NCBI GenBank assembly: GCA_964575345.1
Contig: CAZNQD010000001.1
Location: 116,186 to 180,185, forward strand
Reading direction: 5' to 3'
Origin: UBA1402 sp964575345
GTDB taxonomy: Bacteria; Bacteroidota; Bacteroidia; Bacteroidales; UBA1402
Length of the DNA: 64,000 nt
Below are positions 49,657 to 58,640 of this stretch, one piece after another; position 1 is the stretch's first letter; every line of letters starts with the position of its first letter. The notes below the pieces were generated by a model that was not told the origin of the DNA, did not search any database, and worked only from the letters and a program-made list of their open reading frames with translations. Made by a program: the position numbers and the translations under genes.

Positions 49657-50849
49657 AATTTGGTAATCAGATGGTTTACAATGTCTTCTGCCACCTTTTG
49701 TTTGCTTTTGAGCGGGAATTCCAGCACTTTTCCTTTGGGCTCCAAAATCTTGATTTTGTTGGTGTCGCCTTTGAATCCGGCACCTTTGTCGTTAAGGGAA
49801 TTCAATACGATAAAATCAAGTTTCTTACGCTCCAGTTTGGCCTGGGCATTTTCAATCTCGTTGTCTGTTTCCAGAGCGAAACCTACCAGTATTTGTCCGG
49901 GTTTCTTTACGTTCCCCAGATTAAAGGCTATGTCTTTGGTCGGTTTTAATGTCAGCTTGATGCCTTCTTTGTTGCTCTTAATTTTGGAAGGATGGGGATT
50001 TTCGGGACTGAAATCGGCCACCGCGGCACACAGAATAGTGACATCGGTCGTCGGGAAATAGCGCATACAGGCCTCGTACATTTCGGCTGCACTTTCCACA
50101 TTAGTGCGGTGAATGGCAGGATGACAGGTTTGAAGTGAAACCGGCCCGGAAATCAATTCCACCTGAGCTCCCCTGTTGGCACAGGCTTCGGCCAGAGCAT
50201 AGGCCATTTTGCCGGAAGAATAATTTCCTATAAAACGTACCGGGTCTATTTTTTCGTAAGTCGGCCCTGCTGTTATCAACACCTTCCTGTCTTTCAGATC
50301 AAGCTGAGCGGAAAAAAAGCTTTCGAGCTTAGCAACAATTCTTTCGGGTTCTTCCATGCGCCCTTTGCCTTCGAGCCCGCTGGCCAGTTCTCCGCTGGCA
50401 GGCTCGATGATATGATTGCCATAGGATTTGAGCAATTCCAGATTGCGCATGGTGGAAGGATGCCTGTACATATCCAGGTCCATAGCCGGAGCTATAAACA
50501 CCGGGGCTTTCATGGAAAGATAAGTCGTTACCAGCATATTGTCAGCAACGCCATTGGCCATTTTGCCCAGGGTCGAAGCCGTAGCCGGAGCTATCAGCAT
50601 CAGATCGGCCCATAAGCCCAGATCGACGTGGCTGTGCCAGAGGCCGTCCCTGGCCGCAAAAAATTCGCTGATTACCGCTTTGCCCGACAAGGGGCTCAAA
50701 GTGACCGGAGTTATAAACTCTTTGGCTGCAGGTGTCATGACCACCTGAACTTCGGCACCTTTACGAACAAGGAGCCTCACTAAATGGGCCGATTTATAGG
50801 CAGCTATGCTTCCGGTAACGCCCAAAACGATTTTCTTTCCTTTCAACAT
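49653..50849 (-). CDS. coaBC: Bifunctional phosphopantothenoylcysteine decarboxylase/ligase
   Basis: A 398-residue two-domain enzyme of coenzyme A synthesis. The CoaC half (about 1-180) has VLGVTGSIAAYKSAHLVRLL, the active-site His in WHSHVDLGLWADLMLIAPATASTLGKMANGVADNM, and PAMDLDMYRHP. The CoaB half has LITAGPTYEKIDPVRFIGNYSSGKMAYALAEA and LKPTKDIAFNLG. An in-frame start at 50894 lies inside the exonuclease gene; the ATG at 50849, five bases after its stop, gives the family N-terminus. Confidence 0.95.
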   Translation of the reverse strand: MLKGKKIVLGVTGSIAAYKSAHLVRLLVRKGAEVQVVMTPAAKEFITPVTLSPLSGKAVISEFFAARDGLWHSHVDLGLWADLMLIAPATASTLGKMANGVADNMLVTTYLSMKAPVFIAPAMDLDMYRHPSTMRNLELLKSYGNHIIEPASGELASGLEGKGRMEEPERIVAKLESFFSAQLDLKDRKVLITAGPTYEKIDPVRFIGNYSSGKMAYALAEACANRGAQVELISGPVSLQTCHPAIHRTNVESAAEMYEACMRYFPTTDVTILCAAVADFSPENPHPSKIKSNKEGIKLTLKPTKDIAFNLGNVKKPGQILVGFALETDNEIENAQAKLERKKLDFIVLNSLNDKGAGFKGDTNKIKILEPKGKVLEFPLKSKQKVAEDIVNHLITKL

Positions 50850-50853
50850 ACTC

Positions 50854-51621
50854 TCATTTCTGCAAAGAACGTAATCTGATTTTGGTGAGCACATTCTTGG
50901 TGTTCAGGGCAAAATCTCCGTTCATCATCCAGCCGTAATAGCCGGGATCCTTTTTTAAGATCTCTTCGACGGAAACATCTTTGTATTTGCCAAAGTTGAA
51001 AACTTCTTCCCCTTTGTTGTTGTATATAAATTTACCGGAAAAATCCACGTTGCGGTTCTGGGTTGAAAACTCGGACAGAAAAGTAATGTCGTTTTGCAAG
51101 TCGGGATAGCGTTCCAACTGAGCCTTGAGCACCTCGTAGGTTGCTCTGGTGTCGGCTTCTGCACTGTGGGCGTCTTCCAGTTCTTTGTTGCAATAAAAGC
51201 GATAGGCGGCACTTAGGTTGCGTTGCTCCATTTTGTGAAATATCACCTGGACATCAATAAACTTGCGGGTACTCATGTCCAACTCTATTTCGTTGCGCAG
51301 GAATTCTTCGGCCAGCAGCGGAATATCAAAGCGATTGGAATTAAAACCGGCCAGGTCACAGCCCTTGATGTCGTTGGCAATCACCTGCCCGATTTCTTTG
51401 AAACCGGGACAGCCGGCCACCATTTCATCGGTAATGTGATGAACCTCGCTGGCCTCTTTGGGTATGGGGATACCGGGATTTACCCGATAAGTATGCGATT
51501 CTTCTTTTCCGTTGGGATGTATTTTCAGATAGGAGATTTCGACTATCCTGTCGGTGGCAGGATTGATGCCGGTCGTTTCCAAATCAAAAAATACGATGGG
51601 ATTTTTTAAGTTCAGTTCCAT
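50854..51621 (-). CDS. DnaQ-like 3'-5' exonuclease
   Basis: A 255-residue DEDD-family exonuclease. Exo I is VFFDLETTGINPATDRIVEI (Asp-x-Glu), Exo II is LAGFNSNRFDIPLLAEEFLR (Asp), and Exo III is DAHSAEADTRATYEVL (DEDDh type, His and Asp). The C-terminal ~60 residues (FNFGKYKDVSVEEILKKDPGYYGWMMNGDF) form a small module often attached to such exonucleases. Adjacent to dnaN, it may act in replication proofreading or repair; not proven by sequence. Confidence 0.9.
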   Translation of the reverse strand: MELNLKNPIVFFDLETTGINPATDRIVEISYLKIHPNGKEESHTYRVNPGIPIPKEASEVHHITDEMVAGCPGFKEIGQVIANDIKGCDLAGFNSNRFDIPLLAEEFLRNEIELDMSTRKFIDVQVIFHKMEQRNLSAAYRFYCNKELEDAHSAEADTRATYEVLKAQLERYPDLQNDITFLSEFSTQNRNVDFSGKFIYNNKGEEVFNFGKYKDVSVEEILKKDPGYYGWMMNGDFALNTKNVLTKIRLRSLQK

Positions 51622-51624
51622 GTT

Positions 51625-52601
51625 TTACAGTTTGNNNNNNNNNNNNNNNNNNNNNNNNNNNNNNNNNNNNNNNNNNNNNNNNNNNNNNNNNNNNNNNNNN
51701 NNNNNNNNNNNNNNNNNNNNNNNNNNNNNNNNNNGTTATTGGCCGGATCGGCACAAACAGACACCCGCTTGAGGGCATTCAGAAAAGAGAGGCGGTCGAC
51801 CAGCACCGTATAAGGATTGTTCTGGGGAATAACAGCATTGTAATTGGGGAAACGACCCTCGAGCAGACGGCTTAACATGGTGTAGTCCGACATCATAAAC
51901 AGGGCGTTGTTTTCGTCAAAAATAATTTTGACGTCTTCGCTTTCTTTGGGTAGTATATTTTTCAGGACCGAAGCCGGTTTCTTGGGAATGATCAATGTGG
52001 AAGCCCTGGCTTCTTCGCCTTCGACAGGGGCTTCAGCATGAAAGGACAGGTTGGTCAGTTTTGCCAGTTTGTGAGCATCCGATGCCACAAAAGTAACATT
52101 GTCGGGAAAAATATCCATCACCACCCCGTTCATTACCGGCCTCAATTCGTCATCGGCCGAAGCAAAAAGTGTAGAAGCGATGCCTCTGTACAAAAGATTG
52201 GCCGGCATGACAATTTCTCCCAGTTTGTTTTTGAGCGGTTTCATTTGAGGATATTCCATACCATCCTGAGCCACAAAATTGAATTGTCCGTTTTTGTAGT
52301 AGATATTCAATTCCATGCTGTCAGCCTTAAATTCAAAATGCAATGGCTGTTCGGCAATCTCTCTCAGAGATTCCAGCATGTTTTTGGCCGGTATGCAAAA
52401 GAGGCCGTCAGAATCGGATTCGACTAATTCCATAGTGGTTACCAGGGTGTTTTCCGCATCCGAAGCGGTAACCGTCAATTGGCCGTCTTTGATTTTAAAC
52501 AGAAAATTATCCAGGGCAGGCAGGGTGTTTTTGGAGTTAATAACTCTGCTGATGGTTTGAAGATGACCCAATAATGTAGTACTTGATGCAATAAATTTCA
52601 T
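51625..52601 (-). CDS. dnaN: DNA polymerase III subunit beta (interrupted by scaffold gap)
   Basis: The sliding clamp. The first 289 codons (52601-51735) are intact and clamp-like: MKFIASSTTLLGHLQTISRVINSKNTLPALDNFLF, then domain 2 with ELRPVMNGVVMDI and ASDAHKLAKL. The sequence then enters 100 N (51635-51734). The likely end is AAACTGTAA just outside the gap, with the stop at 51627-51625, three bases before the exonuclease ATG. Clamps of this phylum have about 370-375 residues, so roughly 80-90 codons are hidden and the real gap should be nearer 250 bases than 100. This is an assembly artefact, not a broken gene. Confidence 0.93.
51635..51734. other. Scaffold gap of 100 N
   Basis: Exactly 100 unknown bases inside dnaN. 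The round number indicates a placeholder of unknown length. Confidence 0.99.
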
Positions 52602-52625
52602 GGCGGAAATTGTTTAGATGAGCTA

Positions 52626-52633
52626 CAAAGTTA
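52626..52633 (-). promoter_or_regulatory. -7 promoter element for dnaN
   Basis: TAACTTTG on the minus strand, 24 bases before the dnaN ATG at 52601. No clear -33 box. Confidence 0.45.
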
Positions 52634-52648
52634 TGAAAAAAATAGAAT

Positions 52649-52665
52649 AGCCCTGAATTCAGGCT
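52649..52665 (-). terminator. Possible terminator after murB
   Basis: On the minus strand AGCCTGAATTCAGGGCT forms a bulged hairpin about 50 bases after the murB stop, followed by ATTCTATTTTTTT. The short bulged stem makes it uncertain. Confidence 0.4.
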
Positions 52666-52712
52666 GAAAAAAAATAATAAAGATTTAAATCACACATTAT
52701 CAATATATAAGC

Positions 52713-53750
52713 TTAGAGTATTACTACCTCGGCTTGAAGCCTGATACCGAAAGTGGAAAATACATCGGCAGCAATTTGTTGGTATAAGTCATAGATTTCC
52801 TCTCCCCGTGCAGCACCCAGATTTACCAGAACCAGGGCTTGCTTAGGGTAGACCCCTGCCCTGCCCGACGATTTGCCTTTCCATCCGCAATACTCAATCA
52901 TCCAGGCAGCAGACAGCTTGACTTTGTTGTTGGGGAGCTCCCAGTGAGGCAGCTCAGGGAATCGTTCAGCCAAAAGGGCGAAGGCAGCGGTCTCCAGTTC
53001 CGGATTCTTAAAAAAGCTGCCGGCATTGCCCAACACATCCGGATCCGGAAGTTTAGAGGAGCGAATATCCAGTACCGCCCCACGTATCAGGGCCAGGTTG
53101 CCGTGATGCGACTCCGGCCCTTGCTGCAGGCCGCCCTTCGAAATCAGTGCTTCTTTCAGATTGCCGTAATCAAGGCGATAGGCAGGCTTTTTGTTCAGGC
53201 GGTAACTTATATAACAAACAATGTAGCGATCTTTCCATTCCTGCTTGAAACGGCTGTTGCGGTAAGCCAGCCCGCATTCCTCAACCGGCAGTACCAGACT
53301 GTCTAGAGTCTGCCTGTCAAAGACCTCGACGGCTTGTATTACATCTTTGGCTTCCACACCGTACGCCCCGATGTTTTGAATGGGGCTGGCACCTGTCAGT
53401 CCCGGTATGCCCGAAAGGTTTTCTATTCCTCCCCAGGCCTGCGATACACAAGTTTCAACAAATTGATCCCAATCCAGCCCGGAACCCGCCCGGAGCAATA
53501 CTTCCTCCTCGTTTTCGCGCACGACTTCCACACCGCTTATCGCCGATTTTAGTATTAAACCGGGGAAATCTTTAGTGAAAAGCAGGTTGCAGCCCCCGCC
53601 TATCGGCAATATGAGGAGTTTAGCGAAACGTTTATCTTGCAGAACTTCCCTGAGTTCATCGGTCGTTTGGTATTCTGCCCAATAGCGGGCAGAGACGTTC
53701 AGGTGGAAACTATGTTTGTCTTTTAGGCAGACTTGTTCCTGTACAATCAT
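52713..53750 (-). CDS. murB: UDP-N-acetylenolpyruvoylglucosamine reductase
   Basis: A 345-residue FAD enzyme of peptidoglycan precursor synthesis. Motifs: LPIGGGCNLLFTKDFPGLIL, the FAD-site GIPGLTGASPIQNIGAYGVEAKDV, the active-site loop AYRNSRFK, GNAGSFFKNP (catalytic Ser) and a C-terminal LSAAWMIEYCGWKG...VYPKQALVLVN. The extra insertions after the FAD domain mark it as the E. coli-like type I form. It is monocistronic, divergent from the glycosyltransferase. Confidence 0.95.
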   Translation of the reverse strand: MIVQEQVCLKDKHSFHLNVSARYWAEYQTTDELREVLQDKRFAKLLILPIGGGCNLLFTKDFPGLILKSAISGVEVVRENEEEVLLRAGSGLDWDQFVETCVSQAWGGIENLSGIPGLTGASPIQNIGAYGVEAKDVIQAVEVFDRQTLDSLVLPVEECGLAYRNSRFKQEWKDRYIVCYISYRLNKKPAYRLDYGNLKEALISKGGLQQGPESHHGNLALIRGAVLDIRSSKLPDPDVLGNAGSFFKNPELETAAFALLAERFPELPHWELPNNKVKLSAAWMIEYCGWKGKSSGRAGVYPKQALVLVNLGAARGEEIYDLYQQIAADVFSTFGIRLQAEVVIL

Positions 53751-53769
53751 TAGCTTGAGGAATGAGTTA

Positions 53770-53777
53770 CAAAGATA
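53770..53777 (-). promoter_or_regulatory. -7 promoter element for murB
   Basis: TATCTTTG on the minus strand, 19 bases before the murB ATG at 53750. Confidence 0.45.
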
Positions 53778-53786
53778 CGAGAGATT

Positions 53787-53818
53787 TTTGATAATTAAGG
53801 GATTTTTGCCTACTTTCG
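53787..53818 (+). promoter_or_regulatory. Promoter of the GT2 gene
   Basis: TTTG (53787-53790), 20 bases, TACTTTCG (53811-53818), one mismatch from TAnnTTTG. The ATG at 53838 is 19 bases on. Confidence 0.5.
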
Positions 53819-53837
53819 CCCGACTTAAAGTTCAGCC

Positions 53838-54806
53838 ATGGATGCCGCAAACCACACTTACCAGGCCTTAAACCAACAAAAACTACTCTCTGTTATTGTG
53901 CCGGTGTTCAATCGTGCCCCGGTGCTGAAGACTTGCCTGGAAAGTATCCGCCTCCAGAGCTATCGTCCCCTGGAACTGATTTTGGTTGACAACAACTCAG
54001 AGGACGAGAGTTTGCAAATCTGCCTCGAATATCAGCAGCAATACCAAACTGCCGATTTCAGCATTGCAGTGCTGCAGGAAACAAAAAAAGGAGCCTGTGC
54101 CGCCAGGAACAAAGGCTATGCAGCCTCTACAGGCGATTACCTGCTCTTTTTCGATTCGGACGATCGTTTGTATCCCGACTATGCTGCTGTGATGTTCAGA
54201 GAGGCAGCTCTACAACACAACCCTCCTCTGCTGGCCTGCAAAGCTGATATAGAAGACAGGGACAGGCGTTTTGTTTTTCCCAAGCGGATACACGCACAGC
54301 CGGCTGCCCAACTCTACGACCCCGTCCTCAAAACCGCCTCCTGCCTGATTCGTCGCGATTTAATGGAAAAATGCGGCCCCTGGGACGAAGACTTGCAACG
54401 CTGGCAGGATCTGGAGTTTGGTTTTCGCCTGCTGCTCCATGCTCCCGAAATCTGCTGGATTTTGCGCCCGCTGTTTTACTCAGGAGTTTTGGGCGATTCC
54501 ATCACTTATGCTTCTTACAGCGCAGACCATCATAAAATGAACCTGAGCCTGGATAAGATTCGTCAGCACATAGATCAACAAAAAGCCGAAGAAAAACCCG
54601 CCCTGCTCAAAGCCCTGGCATTCAAGACCATCTCCATGGCTGCCTTGCTGCATCGGGAGCAATCCTTCGATCTTTCAAAACAGTACTACAAAAAAGGCCT
54701 GAGCCTCTGCCCCACAAAATCGGGAACAGTCCTGCTCAGGCTTCATTATCTGTATACCCGCCATGGCGGCAGAGGTTTCTGGCGTTTGGCAGAAAAGATT
54801 CTTTAA
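53838..54806 (+). CDS. Glycosyltransferase family 2
   Basis: A 322-residue GT-A enzyme. Motifs: LSVIVPVFNRAPVLKTCLESIRLQSYRPLELILVDNNSED, GACAARNKGYAASTGDYLLFFDSDD (the metal-binding D-x-D), and the acceptor-side GPWDEDLQRWQDLEFGFRLLLHAP. No membrane segment is obvious, so it acts at the cytoplasmic face of the membrane on an unknown sugar-lipid or glycan. Its stop overlaps that of the convergent GH28 gene by four bases. Confidence 0.9.
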   Translation: MDAANHTYQALNQQKLLSVIVPVFNRAPVLKTCLESIRLQSYRPLELILVDNNSEDESLQICLEYQQQYQTADFSIAVLQETKKGACAARNKGYAASTGDYLLFFDSDDRLYPDYAAVMFREAALQHNPPLLACKADIEDRDRRFVFPKRIHAQPAAQLYDPVLKTASCLIRRDLMEKCGPWDEDLQRWQDLEFGFRLLLHAPEICWILRPLFYSGVLGDSITYASYSADHHKMNLSLDKIRQHIDQQKAEEKPALLKALAFKTISMAALLHREQSFDLSKQYYKKGLSLCPTKSGTVLLRLHYLYTRHGGRGFWRLAEKIL

Positions 54807-56233
54807 GGCTGATCCTCTACTTTTTTCCCGTTTAGAAAGACCTCTTCAAAAACCACATTCTCCGCTCCGATTACCAGATTTCCTTTTTCGACGTTACTAA
54901 AATTACAATTCCGAATCAGAATGTCGTGCACGCTGACGTGATCGGTATAACCGTCTATCCACACCCCATACTTGCTTTTGTTTGACTGAATGTTATTCAG
55001 AATCACGTTGCGGATTACCGGCATATTGGGGCCTTTGGTGACGCGCTCGTATTTGAGTTCCATGCGCATGACCGATTCTTTGCATTCACCTACCTGAATG
55101 TTGCGGACAAACAGATTCTCGATGGTACCTCCGCGCAGGGGATTGGTTTTGAGCCGGACTATGCGATCCAGATTAGGACTGTCCATTTCGCAGTCTTCGG
55201 CCCAGACATTGCGGCAGCCGCCCGATATTTCACTGCCTATCACCACCCCGCCGTGTCCGTCTTTCATAACGCAACGGCGGATGATGATGTTCTCGCTGGG
55301 GGTATTCCAACGAAAACCGTCCTTGTTGCGGCCCGATTTAATGGCGATGCAATCGTCGCCTGTGTTGAAATAACAATCTTCTATCAGTACATTTTTGCAG
55401 GATTCGGGATCACAGCCGTCGTTGTTGGGTCCATGGCTTTCTACGGTTACCCCGCGGATGATTACGTTTTCGCAAAGCAAAGGGTGTAGTAACCAAAAGG
55501 GAGACCTGTTGATGGTAATGCCTTCGACCAGAACATTATTACAGAGATAGGGTTGAAAAAACGGGGGACGCAGGCGGTCTTCGATGCTCATTATGCGTTC
55601 TTCGACGGGAATCTCTTCGGCTTCCATCCGGGCCAGGCGATTACGTCCGGCTTCTTTATCGCCGTTCCATTCCTGCGATACCATGCCCTCTTTCCAGCCG
55701 TATTCCTTTTTGCTTTTCCAGGGCCACCAATTATCGGACGAAGCCTGGCCGTCGAGGATGCCCTTGCCGGTGATGGCAATGTTTTCCTGTTCGTAGGCGT
55801 AAATAAGCGGCTTTAAATTATAACAATCCCAACCTTCCCAGCGGCTCAGCACCACCGGCAGATAATCTTCGGGATTGGTGGAAAATTTCAACACGGCTCC
55901 CTCTTCGAGATGCAAACAGACATTGCTTTTGAGCTCAATGGGGCCGGTAAAGAAATTACCGGCGGGAACAATCACTTTGCCCCCTCCCTGCTTGTGACAT
56001 TCCAGGATGGCCTGATTGATGGCCGTGTTGCTGTAGTCTTCGACAGCTTCCTTAGCGCCAAAATCCCGGATATCGAACTGCCGGTCGGGAAATTTCGGTT
56101 CCTTAATGCTCTTTAGAACTTTGCCGGCCTGTTTCCAGGCTTTCTTTTCGACATCGGCAGCCGAAAGAGCAAAAACAAGCAACAAGCTCGTTGCCAATAT
56201 GGTTATCAGTGGGATATAAACTCCTTTTCTCAT
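54803..56233 (-). CDS. Glycoside hydrolase family 28 (polygalacturonase-type)
   Basis: A 476-residue exported beta-helix enzyme that hydrolyses galacturonan or related pectin linkages. Signal or anchor about 7-25 (ITILATSLLLVFALSA). Catalytic motifs: GPNNDGCDPES (Asp 272), NTGDDCIAIKSGRN (Asp 293, Asp 294), DGHGGVVIGSE (His 327) and IVRLKTN (Arg 360, Lys 362), all present and in order. It lies 51 bases downstream of trpA on the same strand but is not a tryptophan gene; the pectinesterase at the right edge, kduI and kduD point to pectin use. The exact polymer (homogalacturonan, rhamnogalacturonan or xylogalacturonan) is not decidable. Confidence 0.92.
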   Translation of the reverse strand: MRKGVYIPLITILATSLLLVFALSAADVEKKAWKQAGKVLKSIKEPKFPDRQFDIRDFGAKEAVEDYSNTAINQAILECHKQGGGKVIVPAGNFFTGPIELKSNVCLHLEEGAVLKFSTNPEDYLPVVLSRWEGWDCYNLKPLIYAYEQENIAITGKGILDGQASSDNWWPWKSKKEYGWKEGMVSQEWNGDKEAGRNRLARMEAEEIPVEERIMSIEDRLRPPFFQPYLCNNVLVEGITINRSPFWLLHPLLCENVIIRGVTVESHGPNNDGCDPESCKNVLIEDCYFNTGDDCIAIKSGRNKDGFRWNTPSENIIIRRCVMKDGHGGVVIGSEISGGCRNVWAEDCEMDSPNLDRIVRLKTNPLRGGTIENLFVRNIQVGECKESVMRMELKYERVTKGPNMPVIRNVILNNIQSNKSKYGVWIDGYTDHVSVHDILIRNCNFSNVEKGNLVIGAENVVFEEVFLNGKKVEDQP

Positions 56234-56284
56234 ATTTTCAGGGTTTTAAGGCTTCATATAAGGTTTAATCGAGGACAAATATAT

Positions 56285-57067
56285 CTATTTTAGTTTAGAT
56301 TTCAAGATTTCAAGCAATTGACTTACGGCCTCTTTGTTATTGGAACTTGCTTGCTGACAACGGATAAAAGCACTGCCAACAATGGCACCCGAGGCATATC
56401 GGCAAGCGCTGTCAAAAGTGGCTTTGTTTGAAATTCCAAAACCAATCAGGCAGGGATTCCTGAGTTTCATGGCCTGAATTCGCCTGAAATAATGCTCTTT
56501 TTTCTGATCAAATTCTTGTTGCGGACCTGTGGTCGATGCAGATGAAAGCATGTAAATAAAGCCCTTGCTATGTCTGTCAATCAGACGTATCCGCTCTTCG
56601 GGCGTTTCGGGACTGATCAGCAAGATGTTTTCCAATTCATACTTTTTAGCCAGTGGTTCAAATTCTTTCAGGTATTCGGCCAATGGCAGGTCGGGTATAA
56701 TGAAACCATCTATACCGCAGGCTCTGGCCAGACGGCAAAAGTTTTCGAAGCCAAATTGCAGCACCGGATTGACGTAACCCATCAGAATCAGAGGGATATC
56801 GGTGATTTCTCTGACTTTTTCGAGTTGTTTAAACAAGAGCTTCAGGCTCATTCCATTGTTCAGAGCCTGCTGGCTGCTGTGTTGAATGAGCGGGCCGTCG
56901 GCCATGGGATCGGAAAAGGGGATTCCGATTTCAATCATATCAATCCCCTGCCGGCTCAATTGATCGATGATTTCGAGCGTGTCATCGAGTTGAGGGAAAC
57001 CTGCCGTAAAATAAACCGACAGAATCTGCTGTTTTTTTTGCTGGAATAGTGTATTAATTCTGTTCAT
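56285..57067 (-). CDS. trpA: Tryptophan synthase alpha subunit
   Basis: A 260-residue TIM barrel that cleaves indole-3-glycerol phosphate to indole. Motifs: YFTAGFPQLDDTLEII, DMIEIGIPFSDPMADGPLIQ (catalytic Glu and Asp), LMGYVNPVLQFG, DGFIIPDLPLAEYLKE and GFGISNKATF. Last gene of the trp operon, ten bases after trpF. Confidence 0.97.
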   Translation of the reverse strand: MNRINTLFQQKKQQILSVYFTAGFPQLDDTLEIIDQLSRQGIDMIEIGIPFSDPMADGPLIQHSSQQALNNGMSLKLLFKQLEKVREITDIPLILMGYVNPVLQFGFENFCRLARACGIDGFIIPDLPLAEYLKEFEPLAKKYELENILLISPETPEERIRLIDRHSKGFIYMLSSASTTGPQQEFDQKKEHYFRRIQAMKLRNPCLIGFGISNKATFDSACRYASGAIVGSAFIRCQQASSNNKEAVSQLLEILKSKLK

Positions 57068-57077
57068 AATTAAAATG

Positions 57078-57719
57078 TTAATGCAATAAAGGACATTCCT
57101 GTATAAAATTCTTAAGTTGTTGGATATTTTTTACTCCCGCTGCTGTCTCGAAACGGCTGTTGATATCCAGTCCGGCCAGTCCGGGGTGTTTGAGTTTCCC
57201 CAGTATTTGAGCATCTTCGGGGCCGATTCCACCGCTTAGAAAAAATGGAGTTATCTCCCGGTAATGTTTCAAAATTTCCCAATCGAATTGGCGGCCTGAG
57301 CCTCCGTGTTCAGGGCTTTTGGTATCAAAGAGCAAAAAGTCGCAGGCATCCTCGTAAGCCTTGGCGACAAGGAAATCCTCTGCTTCTTTTACAGGCAAAG
57401 CTTTGATCAGGACATAACCCACCTGTCTCAGTTCCCTGCATTGCCCTGGACTTTCCTGGCCATGCAATTGCAGGGCATTCAGACTGTAGCGTTTAGCCGT
57501 TTCGAGAATCTCCTTGTTCGGGGCATTCACAAACACCCCGGTTTTACGGATATGGGAGGGTATTTCCAGGGATTCCGGCGATTGAGTCAGAGGAATGTTT
57601 CTGGGCGAAGGCGGATAGAAAATGAAGCCCATAAAATCGGGATTCAGAGCCGCAACCCGAAGGATGTTGTCCGCTTCCCGAAGGCCGCAAACCTTGAGTA
57701 AAAGTTTATTCTCGGTCAT
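57078..57719 (-). CDS. trpF: Phosphoribosylanthranilate isomerase
   Basis: A 213-residue TIM barrel. Motifs: LLKVCGLREADNIL (catalytic Cys), FMGFIFYPPSPRNI, GVFVNAPNKEI, LQLHGQESP, LLFDTKSPEHGGSGRQFDW (catalytic Asp) and PFFLSGGIGPEDA. It follows trpC with one base between. Confidence 0.96.
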   Translation of the reverse strand: MTENKLLLKVCGLREADNILRVAALNPDFMGFIFYPPSPRNIPLTQSPESLEIPSHIRKTGVFVNAPNKEILETAKRYSLNALQLHGQESPGQCRELRQVGYVLIKALPVKEAEDFLVAKAYEDACDFLLFDTKSPEHGGSGRQFDWEILKHYREITPFFLSGGIGPEDAQILGKLKHPGLAGLDINSRFETAAGVKNIQQLKNFIQECPLLH

Positions 57720-57720
57720 C

Positions 57721-58500
57721 TTAGGACAATTGTTTAATAAAGTCAGACAAAGCTTTGCCGGGATCGGCAGTTTTCATAAAAGCCTCTCCCATCAAAAAAC
57801 CCTTGTAACCGACCTGACGCAAAGCCAATACATCTGCCGGGGCCGAAAGGCCGCTTTCGCTTATCTTAAGCACCTGTTCCGGTAAGTAGCCGGCCAGCTC
57901 GAACGAGAGTTGCAGATCGGTTTCGAAACTTTGCAGCCTGCGATTGTTTACACCAAGGATGTCAATGTGTTCATTTATGTGATCCAGCTCATTAAGACTG
58001 TGAATCTCTAGTATAACTTCAAGACCCAATTGCCGGGCTTTAGCCGACAGTGACCTGGTTCTAGCCGGTGTCAGAGCTGCCGCAATCAGCAGAATAAGGT
58101 CTGCCCCCAGAGCTTTACTCTGGCAGAGCTGATATTCGTCCAGTATAAAATCTTTGCGCAACAAAGGCAATTGAACTCCTTCCCGCACCAGCGAAAGATC
58201 CTGAGTCGTACCTCCAAAAAAGTCCTCATCGGTCAATACAGAAATTCCGCTTGCACCGGATGATTCGTAAGCCGAACAAACAACTGCTGCCCCGGCATCG
58301 GGATGAATCCAGCCTTTGGAAGGCGATTTCCTTTTGAACTCTGCAATGATGCCACTGGCCGAGTTCTCCAGTGCTTCTTTCAAAGAAAGACACTTGCGCT
58401 CAAACAGAGGCAGAGTCGTCAGTTTATCAATGCTCATCAGAGCCCGGTCACGGGCAATGATTTTTGTTTTGTAATTCAATATTTCGTCGAGAATGGTCAT
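57721..58500 (-). CDS. trpC: Indole-3-glycerol phosphate synthase
   Basis: A 259-residue TIM barrel. Motifs: IIAEFKRKSPSKGWI (catalytic Lys), SGISVLTDEDFFGG, LLRKDFILDEYQL, DILGVNNRRLQSFETDL and KISESGLSAP. It stands 140 bases after trpD, the only wide gap in the operon, in which neither a gene nor a clear promoter was seen. Confidence 0.97.
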   Translation of the reverse strand: MTILDEILNYKTKIIARDRALMSIDKLTTLPLFERKCLSLKEALENSASGIIAEFKRKSPSKGWIHPDAGAAVVCSAYESSGASGISVLTDEDFFGGTTQDLSLVREGVQLPLLRKDFILDEYQLCQSKALGADLILLIAAALTPARTRSLSAKARQLGLEVILEIHSLNELDHINEHIDILGVNNRRLQSFETDLQLSFELAGYLPEQVLKISESGLSAPADVLALRQVGYKGFLMGEAFMKTADPGKALSDFIKQLS

Positions 58501-58640
58501 TATATTGTAATAATAGTTGTTTTATTTGCTCTTTTCTGATGAAATTTATCAATGCTGTGCTTCTCTTGCTTTGCTGAAAATAAAACAGATTCAGCGATGC
58601 AGAATTTTTTAATTGCTTTGGATTGAAATCACGTTGAACA

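Noticed and set aside
51554..51778. Open frames spanning the N gap on both strands
   Set aside because: They exist only because N codons are not stops; dnaN explains the region.
58501..58640. Possible small gene or internal promoter between trpD and trpC
   Set aside because: No open frame of note, no TAnnTTTG with proper spacing and no hairpin were seen; it remains unexplained spacer.
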